Assembly: GCF_037975245.1 (NCBI RefSeq)
Contig: NC_092568.1
Location: forward strand, 6,670,501-6,734,500
Reading direction: 5' to 3'
Source of the DNA: Apostichopus japonicus
Lineage: Eukaryota; Echinodermata; Holothuroidea; Aspidochirotida; Stichopodidae
Length of the DNA stretch: 64,000 nt
Position numbers and translations under genes: made by a program. Of the stretch, positions 28,101-35,621 are shown in pieces. The notes beneath the pieces are model-generated. The model had not been told where the DNA came from and did no database searches. It saw nothing but the letters and a program-made list of their open reading frames with translations. Position 1 is the stretch's first letter. Each line of letters starts with the position of its first letter.

Positions 28101-31100
28101 TATGAGTTTGGCCATTCTTGATTATTCTTGTCAGTGTTGGACCCTTCTTAAAGCAGTCACAGTATGAGTTTGGCCATTCTTGATGATTCTTGTCAGTGTT
28201 GGACCCTTCTTAAAGCAGTCACAGTATGAGTTTGGCCATTCTTGATGATTCTTGTCAGTGTTGGACCCTTCTAATAGCAGTCACAGTATGAGTTTGGCCT
28301 TTCTTGATGATTCTTGTCAGTGTTGGACCCTTCTTAAAGCAGTCACAGTATGAGTTTGGCCATTCTTGATGATTCTTGTCAGTGTTGGACCTTTCTAATA
28401 GCAGTCACAGTATGAGTTTGGCCATTCTTGATTATTCTTGTCAGTGTTGGACCCTTCTTAAAGCAGTCACAGTATGAGTTTGGCCATTCTTGATTATTCT
28501 TGTCAGTGTTGGACCCTTCTTAAAGCAGTCACAGTATGAGTTTGGCCATTCTTGATTATTCTTGTCAGTGTTGGACCTTTCTAATAGCAGTCACAGTATG
28601 AGTTTGGCCATTCTTGATTATTCTTGTCAGTGTTGGACCCTTCTTAAAGCAGTCACAGTATGAGTTTGGCCATTCTTGATGATTCTTGTCAGTGTTAGAC
28701 CTTTCTAATAGCAGTCACAGTATGAGTTTGGCCATTCTTGATTATTCTTGTCATTGTTGGACCTTTCTAATAGCAGTCACAGTATGAGTTTGGCCATTCT
28801 TGATTATTCTTGTCAGTGTTGGACCCTTCTTAAAGCAGTCACAGTATGAGTTTGGCCATTCTTGATGATTCTTGTCAGTGTTGGACCTTTCTAATAGCAG
28901 TCACAGTATGAGTTTGGCCGTTCTTGATTATTCTTGTCAGTGTTGGACCCTTCTAATAGCAGTCACAGTATGAGTTTGGCCATTCTTGATTATTCTTGTC
29001 ATTGTTGGACCTTTCTAATAGCAGTCACAGTATGAGTTTGGCCATTCTTGATTATTCTTGTCATTGTTGGACCTTTCTAATAGCAGTCACAGTATGAGTT
29101 TGGCCATTCTTGATTATTCTTGTCAGTGTTGGACCCTTCTTAAAGCAGTCACAGTATGAGTTTGGCCATTCTTGATTATTCTTGTCAGTGTTGGACCTTT
29201 CTAATAGCAGTCACAGTATGAGTTTGGCCATTCTTGATTATTCTTGTCAGTGTTGGACCCTTCTTAAAGCAGTCACAGTATGAGTTTGGCCATTCTTGAT
29301 GATTCTTGTCAGTGTTAGACCTTTCTAATAGCAGTCACAGTATGAGTTTGGCCATTCTTGATTATTCTTGTCATTGTTGGACCTTTCTAATAGCAGTCAC
29401 AGTATGAGTTTGGCCATTCTTGATTATTCTTGTCAGTGTTGGACCCTTCTTAAAGCAGTCACAGTATGAGTTTGGCCATTCTTGATGATTCTTGTCAGTG
29501 TTGGACCTTTCTAATAGCAGTCACAGTATGAGTTTGGCCGTTCTTGATTATTCTTGTCAGTGTTGGACCCTTCTAATAGCAGTCACAGTATGAGTTTGGC
29601 CATTCTTGATTATTCTTGTCATTGTTGGACCTTTCTAATAGCAGTCACAGTATGAGTTTGGCCATTCTTGATTATTCTTGTCATTGTTGGACCTTTCTAA
29701 TAGCAGTCACAGTATGAGTTTGGCCATTCTGGATTATTCTTGTCAGTGTTGGACCCTTCTAATAGCAGTCACAGTATGAGTTTGGCCATTCTTGATTATT
29801 CTTGTCATTGTTGGACCTTTCTAATAGCAGTCACAGTATGAGTTTGGCCATTCTGGATTATTCTTGTCAGTGTTGGACCCTTCTTAAAGCAGTCACAGTA
29901 TGAGTTTGGCCATTCTTGATTATTCTTGTCAGTGTTGGACCTTTCTAATAGCAGTCACAGTATGAGTTTGGCCATTCTTGATTATTCTTGTCAGTGTTGG
30001 ACCCTTCTTAAAGCAGTCACAGTATGAGTTTGGCCATTCTTGATGATTCTTGTCAGTGTTAGACCTTTCTAATAGCAGTCACAGTATGAGTTTGGCCATT
30101 CTTGATTATTCTTGTCATTGTTGGACCTTTCTAATAGCAGTCACAGTATGAGTTTGGCCATTCTTGATTATTCTTGTCAGTGTTGGACCCTTCTTAAAGC
30201 AGTCACAGTATGAGTTTGGCCATTCTTGATGATTCTTGTCAGTGTTGGACCTTTCTAATAGCAGTCACAGTATGAGTTTGGCCGTTCTTGATTATTCTTG
30301 TCAGTGTTGGACCCTTCTAATAGCAGTCACAGTATGAGTTTGGCCATTCTTGATTATTCTTGTCATTGTTGGACCTTTCTAATAGCAGTCACAGTATGAG
30401 TTTGGCCATTCTTGATTATTCTTGTCATTGTTGGACCTTTCTAATAGCAGTCACAGTATGAGTTTGGCCATTCTGGATTATTCTTGTCAGTGTTGGACCC
30501 TTCTAATAGCAGTCACAGTATGAGTTTGGCCATTCTTGATTATTCTTGTCATTGTTGGACCTTTCTAATAGCAGTCACAGTATGAGTTTGGCCATTCTGG
30601 ATTATTCTTGTCAGTGTTGGACCCTTCTAATAGCAGTCACAGTATGAGTTTGGCCGTTCTTGATTATTCTTGTCATTGTTGGACCTTTCTAATAGCAGTC
30701 ACAGTATGAGTTTGGCCATTCTGGATTATTCTTGTCAGTGTTGGACCCTTCTTAAAGCAGTCACAGTATGAGTTTGGCCATTCTTGATGATTCTTGTCAG
30801 TGTTGGACCCTTCTTAAAGCAGTCACAGTATGAGTTTGGCCATTCTGGATTATTCTTGTCAGTGTTGGACCCTTCTAATAGCAGTCACAGTATGAGTTTG
30901 GCCGTTCTTGATTATTCTTGTCATTGTTGGACCTTTCTAATAGCAGTCACAGTATGAGTTTGGCCATTCTGGATTATTCTTGTCAGTGTTGGACCCTTCT
31001 TAAAGCAGTTACAGTATGAGCTTGGATCTTGTTATTGTTTAATATTAATCATTTGTTTGGTAAAACAAGTCCTCTTAGCTATTTTAACATACAATTTTTT

Positions 31101-31756
31101 TATTTTTTTTTGGTGAGCTGAAAACAAGTTGTACATAATTGTTTAGTCTCTTTACTCTATTTTTTACTCTTTGACCCAATCAAGCATCTGTAAGACCAAC
31201 ATCTCCCTCAAGTACCTCTTCACAAGATGGTGAAGAACCTTGTGAGCCTCCACCCCCTCCATTACCACCAAGGGTGAACAGACCAGTGCCTGTTAAGGAT
31301 ACACCACCACTGCTCCCACCCAAACCAGACCGCAGCAGGCCACCTGTTCCGCCACGAAGTAGCCCGGGTGTAGTGACTGACTACCGAGAAGACACAGCTC
31401 CAGCAGTGCCACCTAAGACATATAAGAAAAGCCAACAGTATCAGAATGAACTTGCACGTAGGGCATCCAAGGGTGGGAGGCGGGAGGTTCCTCCTCCCAT
31501 ACCTCCATTGGTGCCATTCCCCTTTCAGATTGATGAAACTCGGTTACCCCCTACACCAGCTGTAAATTTATCTTTCCATATGCCAAACAGCTCTAATCCT
31601 GGCTCACAGAGTCAGTCAGGATCCAGAATGCAGCAGTCATTGGATGGTCCAGAAGCTTTCACTAATCCACCACCTCCAATCCCTCGCTACACCTCATCAC
31701 CGACCAGGCAACATCCACTTACAGCAGCTGACATTAGGTTCTTTGAAGGTACGTAG
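1071..31756 (+). CDS. sos: Son of sevenless, Ras guanine nucleotide exchange factor (12 exons, 5' part outside window)
   Basis: This is the 3' part of a Son-of-sevenless gene. SOS is recruited to activated receptors by GRB2/Drk, releases GDP from Ras at the plasma membrane and so starts the Raf/MAPK cascade. The exons are 1071-1193, 2829-2985, 3548-3646, 7511-7666, 9261-9350, 12422-12514, 14794-14911, 19801-19973, 20685-20801, 22426-22530, 25450-25579 and 31185-31756. All internal junctions are GT-AG and the joined frame is open for 643 codons. Exons 1-3 give the end of the REM region ([21 protein letters not shown]). Exons 4-9 give the CDC25 domain ([59 protein letters not shown]). Exons 10-12 form the basic and proline-rich tail with PxxPxR ligands. 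The histone-fold, DH and PH domains must lie upstream of the window. Family assignment is from recalled SOS homology and is very secure; SOS1 and SOS2 cannot be distinguished. Confidence 0.96.
1194..1555 (+). other. intron, unique sequence
   Basis: This is the start of the intron after the RPVQL exon. I see no coding, repeat or regulatory structure before the satellite that begins at about 1560. Confidence 0.6.
1556..2556. repeat. 57-bp minisatellite in sos intron
   Basis: About 18 units, mostly 57 bp, share the cores ATGAGGTAGAACTTAGAC and CCTTGCCTC. A few units are shorter, about 49-55 bp, and lack the CTAGG or CTATG segment. Because 57 is divisible by 3, the reverse strand stays open and gives long spurious reading frames of a 19-residue repeat. 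A block including the short unit recurs three times towards the right end, which indicates block duplication. Confidence 0.93.
2557..2828 (+). other. intron, unique sequence ahead of exon
   Basis: No tandem structure is seen. It ends in a pyrimidine-rich tract with the acceptor CTCCACAG at 2821-2828. Confidence 0.6.
2829..2985 (+). CDS. sos: sos exon: REM domain core
   Basis: This exon completes the split Arg and reads [19 protein letters not shown], then a segment ending in IHKVIQRR. It matches the SOS REM (RasGEF_N) domain almost residue for residue. The acceptor is CCACAG and the donor is AGG followed by GTGAGT. It ends in phase 0. Confidence 0.96.
2986..3547 (+). other. intron, unique sequence
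   Basis: This 562-bp intron has no tandem array. A short stretch at about 3405-3465 repeats CCCTTAT and ATGCCC words. The acceptor is TTTTCAG. Confidence 0.6.
3548..3646 (+). CDS. sos: sos exon: REM-CDC25 linker
   Basis: It encodes 33 residues including [11 protein letters not shown] and DFDLLT. SOS carries SPPTVEWHISR and FDLLT at this point, just before the CDC25 domain. Both ends are phase 0 and the donor is GTAAGT. Confidence 0.95.
3678..4076. repeat. 57-bp minisatellite, 7 copies, in sos intron
   Basis: Seven near-identical 57-bp units begin ACAAAACATCATGTTGGCAT and end GGCTCATACTTG. They start 31 bp after the splice donor. The very low divergence indicates recent expansion. The sequence is unrelated to the 57-bp array at 1556-2556. 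Confidence 0.95.
4077..4785 (+). other. intron, unique sequence
   Basis: I see no coding, tandem structure or mobile element in this stretch. Confidence 0.5.
4786..5396. repeat. 28-bp minisatellite in sos intron
   Basis: About 21 units of 28 bp carry the core TAGGCTTAGTAACAATGTGA followed by a variable TGCTAATG segment. Divergence between units is moderate. A single degenerate copy of the unit lies 1.4 kb downstream at about 6832-6860. Confidence 0.93.
5397..7510 (+). other. intron, mainly unique sequence
   Basis: No coding is supported. The part at 5630-6250 is less AT-rich than its surroundings and has a donor-like GGTAAGTTTT at 5886-5895, so an unrecognised alternative exon or internal promoter is possible but unproven. 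A stray copy of the 28-bp unit lies at about 6832-6860. The intron ends with the acceptor CCCACATAG. Confidence 0.5.
7511..7666 (+). CDS. sos: sos exon: start of CDC25 catalytic domain
   Basis: It encodes 52 residues with [29 protein letters not shown] and [12 protein letters not shown]. This is the opening of the Ras exchange domain (SCR1-like block). Both ends are phase 0 and the donor is ATG followed by GTAAGT. Confidence 0.97.
7932..9193. repeat. 45-bp minisatellite, about 28 copies, in sos intron
   Basis: Units of exactly 45 bp read ATGGCAGATCTTCATGACTG and end TAATTAGTAAC. They are almost identical, varying at single positions such as CAGATC/CAAATC and CTTCATG/CTTTATG. The reverse strand is open for 437 codons only because 45 is divisible by 3 and the unit lacks stops in that frame. 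It is not a credible gene. The array ends 67 bp before the next exon. Confidence 0.95.
9261..9350 (+). CDS. sos: sos exon: CDC25 domain, helical segment
   Basis: It encodes 30 residues, [19 protein letters not shown] to RIIEVMM, matching SOS LWFEKCIVETENLEERV. Acceptor AATTCTTAG, donor GTAACT, phase 0 at both ends. Confidence 0.96.
9351..9690 (+). other. intron, unique sequence
   Basis: It is C-rich around 9410-9510 (CCCCTACTCATCCCCCTTCT). No function is recognised. Confidence 0.4.
9691..10855. repeat. 26-bp minisatellite, left part, with decayed edge
   Basis: From about 10240 to 10855 there are clean 26-bp units, GTATGCAATCTGTAAGCTTC plus TTGTTG or TTGTTT. From 9691 to 10240 the same unit is still recognisable (TATGCACTTTGCAAACTTCT) but strongly diverged. 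The pattern is an old array with a homogenised interior and a decayed flank. Reading frames in this block, on both strands, are repeat artefacts. Confidence 0.93.
10856..11246 (+). mobile_element. tRNA-derived SINE, copy 1, inserted in the 26-bp array
   Basis: This is an approximately 390-bp SINE. The 5' tRNA-like part has an A box (TGGTCAAGTGG, 10868-10878) and a B box (GGTTCGAGCCC, 10912-10922) at normal spacing. A central part contains CCTTGGGCAAGGCGCTTTAT and CACCCAGGTGTATAAATGGG, which resembles the conserved central domains of deuterostome SINEs (Deu/Nin type; I cannot say which). The 3' end is a run of AACTTT units. The 26-bp satellite resumes directly after it. It differs from copy 2 at only about five positions. 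Confidence 0.92.
11247..12225. repeat. 26-bp minisatellite, right part
   Basis: It continues the array interrupted by the SINE, with about 38 further units. Higher-order structure is visible: a block of ten or so units around 11530-11760 recurs at about 11770-12000. The rightmost units (12218-12280) are decayed like the left edge. Confidence 0.93.
12422..12514 (+). CDS. sos: sos exon: CDC25 domain core
   Basis: It encodes 31 residues, [17 protein letters not shown] then a segment ending [17 protein letters not shown] is the strongly conserved RasGEF block (NFN...I..GL in other family members). The donor GTAAGT at 12515 is also the first base of the adjoining satellite. Confidence 0.97.
12515..14458. 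repeat. 57-bp minisatellite starting at a splice donor
   Basis: About 34 units of 57 bp have the core GTTAGTAATATGACTGGTTT. The first unit begins exactly at the exon 6 donor (GTAAGTAATATGACTGG), so every later unit carries a donor-like AGGGTTAGT or ATGGTTAGT. Units are highly similar, with block duplications (the 13220-13560 block recurs at about 13740-14080). Forward reading frames through it are artefacts of the period being divisible by 3. Confidence 0.95.
14459..14793 (+). other. intron, unique sequence
   Basis: It is T-rich with no tandem unit. The acceptor is TGATTCAG at 14786-14793. Confidence 0.5.
14794..14911 (+). CDS. sos: sos exon: helical hairpin and PCVPFFG block
   Basis: It encodes [18 protein letters not shown] through NPPCVPFFG. 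This covers the CDC25 segment that includes the helical hairpin inserted into Ras and the invariant P-C-V-P-F-F-G turn. It ends phase 1 within Gly; the next exon completes it. Confidence 0.97.
14912..15425 (+). other. intron, unique sequence
   Basis: AT-rich sequence with poly-T and poly-A tracts. No gene or element is recognised. Confidence 0.4.
15426..19560. repeat. 48-bp minisatellite, about 86 copies, with 1.6-kb higher-order duplication
   Basis: Units average 48 bp with the cores AGTAACCATGTATAGTCATT and TGCTCTGTGTTCAGAGTTGA. Positional variants (TACAGTC/TATAGTC/TATATTC; CTCTGTGTT/CTCTCTGTT) alternate. A block of about 1.58-1.63 kb is duplicated in tandem: 16070-17600 corresponds to 17703-19210 unit by unit, including rare variants such as GACTTATCAAGTAACC and ACTGTATCTATGT. 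Reading frames in both strands are artefacts. Confidence 0.95.
19801..19973 (+). CDS. sos: sos exon: CDC25 domain, EEGNP and [11 protein letters not shown] blocks
   Basis: It completes Gly and reads [17 protein letters not shown], then [19 protein letters not shown] and [13 protein letters not shown]. These are the most conserved RasGEF signatures (Y-L-x-x-I, E-G-N-P, I-N-F-x-K-R). Acceptor TCTGCAG, donor GTAAGT. Confidence 0.97.
19974..20684 (+). other. intron, unique sequence
   Basis: It has no tandem array and no recognised element. Acceptor GCTTTTAG. Confidence 0.5.
20685..20801 (+). CDS. sos: sos exon: end of CDC25 domain
   Basis: It encodes 39 residues starting [20 protein letters not shown] and containing [15 protein letters not shown]. 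It matches the end of the SOS exchange domain (FFENLNP, SLEIEPR). Phase 0 at both ends. Confidence 0.96.
20802..21139 (+). other. intron, unique sequence
   Basis: Nothing is recognised in this stretch. Confidence 0.4.
21140..21460. repeat. short 76-bp tandem repeat (about 25-bp subunits) in sos intron
   Basis: Degenerate units of about 76 bp are built from three related subunits: TGATGTGTCTGCAGTATCTA, TGACGTTTCCGCAGTTTCTA and TGATGCGTCCGGAGTGTCAA. About four units are present. The subunits share (T/A)CGT(C/T)CGCAGT-like words, so the larger period arose by trimer amplification. Confidence 0.85.
21461..22425 (+). other. intron, unique sequence
   Basis: A short block, GCGAATTTGCGGAATATCCG (21855-21874), is echoed near 21945-21980 (CCGCAATTTTTGCAAAGTTC). 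No coding is seen. Acceptor TCTACAG. Confidence 0.4.
22426..22530 (+). CDS. sos: sos exon: basic start of C-terminal tail
   Basis: It encodes [20 protein letters not shown] and ends GPLMNH. It is colinear with SOS [20 protein letters not shown], which directly follows the catalytic domain. Phase 0 at both ends, donor GTAAGA. Confidence 0.93.
22531..23193 (+). other. intron, unique sequence
   Basis: Only loosely repeated words (CTTGGTATGTAG...TCTCTTGG) occur at 22900-23170. They foreshadow the array that follows. Confidence 0.4.
23194..23723. repeat. 76-bp (2 x 38) minisatellite, left part
   Basis: Units of 76 bp are dimers of related 38-bp halves: AGACAGCTTGGTTTGTACTC... and AGACACCTTGGATTGTTCTC.... 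About seven dimers are present. The array is interrupted at 23724 and resumes at 24518. Confidence 0.92.
23724..24517. mobile_element. non-autonomous TIR element inside the 76-bp array
   Basis: This approximately 795-bp unique segment interrupts the satellite. It starts CAGGGGCGTATCCAGG and ends CACCTGGATGCCCTAG, whose complement (CTAGGGCATCCAGGTG) is an imperfect match to the start. It has C and G homopolymer runs near both ends and within, and no intact reading frame. The same start motif bounds the element at 59020-60968. No target duplication is clear, because the host is a repeat that lost about 25 bp at the junction. Confidence 0.65.
24518..24701. repeat. 76-bp minisatellite, right part
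   Basis: It resumes TCAAAAGACAATGGTATAGA in register. The units decay progressively to the right (AGACAGCTCAGATTGTACTC). Confidence 0.88.
24702..25449 (+). other. intron, unique sequence
   Basis: AT-rich, with no coding, tandem unit or element recognised. It ends with an unusual A-rich acceptor, ATCAAAACTAG. Confidence 0.4.
25450..25579 (+). CDS. sos: sos exon: Ser/Pro/Thr-rich tail segment
   Basis: It encodes [20 protein letters not shown], then [20 protein letters not shown] and PET. It corresponds to the SOS tail region with APNSPRTPLTPPP. SPRT and TPTTP are candidate proline-directed (MAPK) phosphorylation sites by family knowledge. It ends phase 1; the donor is GTAAAT. The weak acceptor context is the main doubt. 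Confidence 0.85.
25632..31010. repeat. 62-bp minisatellite, about 87 copies, with higher-order structure
   Basis: This is the largest array in the window. Units are 62 bp with the cores AGTCACAGTATGAGTTTGGC and ATTCTTGATTATTCTTGTC. Variants include CAGTGTT/TTTGGTG/ATTGTT after TTGTC and CTAATAGC/CTTAAAGC. Rare variants mark higher-order blocks: the AGTGTTAGACC variant occurs at 28681, 29301 and 30045, spacings of 620 and 744 bp (10 and 12 units). Because 62 is not divisible by 3, it produces no long reading frames. Confidence 0.96.
31011..31184 (+). other. intron end
   Basis: It contains a T-rich tract at 31090-31180 and the acceptor ATCAAG at 31179-31184. Confidence 0.5.
31185..31756 (+). 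CDS. sos: sos last exon: proline-rich SH3-binding tail
   Basis: It completes a split codon and reads [14 protein letters not shown], then a proline-rich region. Visible PxxPxR-type SH3 ligands are [13 protein letters not shown] and [10 protein letters not shown], plus [12 protein letters not shown] and AVPPKTYKK. The last of these resembles SOS1 LPPKTYKRE. They are expected to bind GRB2/Drk. The frame ends FFEGT at TAG 31754-31756. A strong donor-like GAAG/GTACGT at 31745-31754 overlaps the stop, so a further short exon cannot be excluded. Confidence 0.9.
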
Positions 31757-32309
31757 TATTTCTGCTGCTGCTGTAATGGGTGTGTCAGTCAGTACTTACC
31801 TTAATACTCAGATTATCAAGTGGTAATCAGTACACCACAGATTGATGGACCAGGAAATCATGACAGAGAGGAATTCCTTTTCCTTGAATGAGAAAAAGAC
31901 AACAGGAGGTATTTCATGTAACTTTCATAGCATCGTTATTGTGCTAGGTCCTGTCTTACATCACAAACACTTCGCAATCTGCATTGCATGGGCTCTTTAA
32001 TGGAGCAAATATATTATCCAGTGTATTGCAATTGGACATGTGGAAGAAAGGACTGTTCTTGTGAGTTTTAAGAAGAAGAAAAGGCAACAAGAATGAGCAC
32101 AAAGTCATTCCAAGTATAACTTGACCTAACTCATCCCACAGCTTCCAGGAGGACTTAAAATTTGAAGAATTCATTTCCTGAAATTGGAAATGCTCCACTG
32201 ACACTCACAAACTTATGATACTAAGGAACTTACTTGTACTCTTCTGCATTAAATAGTCATTGTTTTTGTGTGCATTTGCACATAACTCATGAGATGCCAT
32301 CCAATCACA
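31757..32309 (+). other. sos 3' flank, possible 3' UTR
   Basis: No coding or repeat is recognised. No canonical AATAAA is obvious close to the stop; ATTAAA occurs at about 32248. Confidence 0.35.
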
Positions 32310-32832
32310 AAACATGGTCTATTTAATCACAACACATGTAATCACAACACATGGCCATCTAATTACAACTATCTATTCACAACTCATGGCCAATCTAATC
32401 ACAACATATATCCAATCTAATCACAACACATGGCCAATCCAATCACAAAACATGGCCAATCTAATCACAACACATGGCCAATCCAATCACAACTATATAA
32501 TCACAACACATGGCCAATATAATCACAACACATGGCCAATCTTATCACAACACATGGCCTATCTAATCACAACACATGGTCAATCCAGTCACAACTATAT
32601 AATCACAACACATGGCCAATCTAATCACAACACGTGGCCGAACTAATCACAACACATGGCCATCTAATCACAACACATGGCCATCTAATCACAACACATG
32701 GCCAATCTTATCACAACACATGGCCAATCTAATCACAACACATGGCCAATCTAATCACAACACATGGCCAATCCAATCACAACTATATAATCACAACACA
32801 TGGCCAATCTAATCACAACATATAGCCAATCT
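32310..32832. repeat. 21-22-bp tandem repeat
   Basis: Units of 21-22 bp, AATCACAACACATGGCCAATCT, fill this interval in about 24 variants, some truncated (AATCACAACTATAT). Reading frames through it are artefacts. Confidence 0.92.
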
Positions 32833-33480
32833 AGAAAGACACAAATGTTGATTTTGTGAAGGATTAATAGAACCATCAAACCAGGGGAATCTTATGTTGT
32901 TGACTGAAGCCATCGGTCTTTATCTTAAATGATGAAGTCATCAACCACTGAATAGTTTCACTTGTCATGTGACTGCTACTTCAATAGCTATCAAGATTTA
33001 TTCTTGTCATCACTGAGGGACAAATGGGCTATGAGAACCCAGAAACTCACCATGCAATAATTGTTTCTTAATGTAAGGTTGGACTATATCCATCAGACAA
33101 ACTTGTTTCAACTCTCCATGTCATTTGTTCTCATTTGTGTTATATATGCAAAGTAAACTGTGATGAAAGTAACATTTGTTTGATTTATTAAGTTATACAT
33201 GCAGCATTTCTCATAAGGGACACTATTAACATACAGACATAACTGTTAAAGTAGTGTTTTTTTTGTTAATTGTTTCTGTCAACAGGATCATCAATGATTG
33301 TTAACTAAAACTACAAGTATGTCACATGAGGTGGTAACCTTTAATATAACATTGTATGCAGATACTGTCTTCTTTGTCATGAATGGTATGATGTGCATGC
33401 ATCCCGATCACCTTCCTCCTTAAGTTTGGTTGCTTGAGTTCTATTTGCTTATAACTATAGTTCATACTTTCATACAAACA
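32833..33480. other. intergenic, nothing recognised
   Basis: AT-rich sequence without tandem structure or credible coding. Confidence 0.4.
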
Positions 33481-33660
33481 CCCCCCATACTTACATATAT
33501 ACATATATGCATACACACACATATGTATAAAGACTAGCATATTAGTTTGGGACTACACTCTTGGTTCATTATAAACCCAAAGTTGGGGTTTCAGGCATAC
33601 ATACATATATGCATACATTCATACAGACAGACACCCATACATACACACATGCATACTTAA
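33481..33660. repeat. CATA/CACA microsatellite-like tracts
   Basis: Two degenerate runs of CATA, TATA and CACA words (33481-33532 and 33597-33656) are separated by unique sequence. Confidence 0.7.
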
Positions 33661-33682
33661 CTAAATATCCATACTTCAAAGG

Positions 33683-34290
33683 AGCACATTTACATAAACA
33701 CATACAAATGTAGGTAGGTACCTCAGAAGTACTTTATTATCGGACAAAGAGGATTACTTCAATCAGAAAAAGTCAATCTAGTTGAACCACCCCAGAAAAT
33801 AGTATAGTATTTGGCCTGAGATTTCTGTTTGTTTTTGGTATATTTGAAGTACCTTTTTATAGCAGGTAGAATTGCCATTTACTGATGGTTTGTGATACCA
33901 GATGTTCATTGGCACTCTTTAGTTGGAGTTTTGTGTCAGTAAAGGTCACCTTTATGGACTATAAAAACTTTGTATTTTTGGTACTCCATAGGTGCATATT
34001 TATGTTAACACATACAAATATAGGTAGGTAGCTCAGAAGTGCTTTGTTATTAGGCAAAGAGGAATACTTCAATCAGAAAAAGTCAATCTAGTTGAACCAC
34101 TTTAGAAAATAGTATAGTATTTGACCTGAGATTTCTGTTTGTTTTTGGTATATTTGAAGTACCTTTTTACAGCAGGTAGAATTGCCATTTACTGATGGTT
34201 TGTGATACCAGATGGACCTTGACACTGATTAAATGGAGTTTTCTATCAGTAAAGGTTTTATGGACTATAAAAACTTTGTGCCCTGTCAGA
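33683..34290. repeat. 310-bp tandem duplication
   Basis: A segment beginning near 33683 (ACATACAAATGTAGGTAGGT...) and ending near ATGGACTATAAAAACTTTGT is repeated 310 bp downstream. For example, TAGGTAGGTA occurs at 33711 and at 34021. The copies differ at scattered sites and small indels, so the duplication is not very recent. Confidence 0.9.
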
Positions 34291-35120
34291 GATATCTCCC
34301 ATCTTGTGTTTATGCTGAAGTGGCATGTAATAAAGGTTTCAGCTTTTATATGATAATACTTGCTTGTCATAAATTAGGTTTCAGGACCTTGGAGGCCTTT
34401 TAGGATGGTAGGAACAATAAAGCTCCTGATACAGGTAAAATACAATGAATGGTCGTATGGACACATGCTATCACTTGTCTCATTTCTGTAAGAACATATA
34501 TGCTCAGTGTACCCTACATATGTATGCAGCAGCATTCTGTTTGCAAGATTATTGAGTAATTTAATGTTTAATTGTGTTGGATGAAATCATTAATGAACCC
34601 TTATTGGGATACGATTCCTATATATACTCTGTTATTTCTTGAGTTTTGTAAGTAGATTGAGGAGAGAAACAAGGAAGTGTCAAACTATTAAAAAGTCTCT
34701 TCTTTCTTTGTTTTTTGAACAAAGATGTATTTTTGTCCTTATGTCCTTGCATTTTTAATTAATTTTTTGTCAGGTTTAATTTCATATGTAACCTAAATAA
34801 TCTACAGATTTTTGAAGTTGCCCTTCTTTAAATTTGTTTAAAATTTTGACATATGTTCTTATAATATCTTCTTCGATATGAAGAAAACTGTATTATGGCT
34901 TCACATTGTCCTGCATTATTCTTTGATTTTCAGATGTTATTAACATTTTTGAAAGTAATCCAGACTGAGATATTACATTGTCATCAGGCTATACCCTCCC
35001 ATTTCCCCTGTCCCTGTCCCCATCTCGTCTTCTTTTCTCCATTCCTTCAGAGTTCTTTCACCCTCTTCAGTAGGAAAGAATTGGGATCATGAAGATTGAG
35101 AGAAAATAGTTTGAATCGAA
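34291..35120. other. intergenic, nothing recognised
   Basis: It includes a pyrimidine-rich run at 34990-35050 (CCCTGTCCCTGTCCCCATC). No coding is supported. Confidence 0.35.
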
Positions 35121-35128
35121 GATCCAAG

Positions 35129-35480
35129 CAGTGGCGTAGCCAGACTTTTCCATCTGGGGGCGGGGGGCAAAGGGGGGGGGGGCGAAGGGTCTGATTGGTG
35201 GGGCAGACTAAGCTAGTACAAAAGACATACCAAACAGTTTGCATGACAAACTGTGGCAAATCGGGTATTGTGTCAGCAATGTAGGGTACAGATGGTCACT
35301 CTAGTTAGCTGACGTTTTATGTTATTTCCACATAGGTATTATTAACGATAAAACAGATCACTGAAAAAGTCATCGATAATTCTCTTTAAAAATCTGAATA
35401 GACTATGCTCTTTCTGTCAGTATTCAAAGATGATCAGCATGATATCTGACTTGCCTGGGAGTGTAACCACCCCCCCCCCA
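35129..35480. mobile_element. probable TIR element fragment, CAGTGGCGTAGCC start
   Basis: It starts CAGTGGCGTAGCCAGA followed by G runs, the same kind of terminus seen at 37791 and (reversed) at 44890. A C run lies near 35470, but I cannot find a convincing matching inverted end, so the right boundary is a guess. Confidence 0.4.
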
Positions 35481-35621
35481 ATCAACAAAAGATGTTATCA
35501 TTCCCCCTTCGGGCCCTTCTTTTTCACTTTCTAGGGCTCGCTCAAACAGTCTAGCGAAGGTTAATTCGCCTATTCTGATGACTGTCTACGAACTTATCGA
35601 CGAATTTCGCGCCCTATTCTA

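Noticed and set aside
25632..31010. A CRISPR-like array, given direct repeats at regular spacing
   Set aside because: The whole 62-bp unit is conserved with no variable spacers, in an intron of an animal gene.
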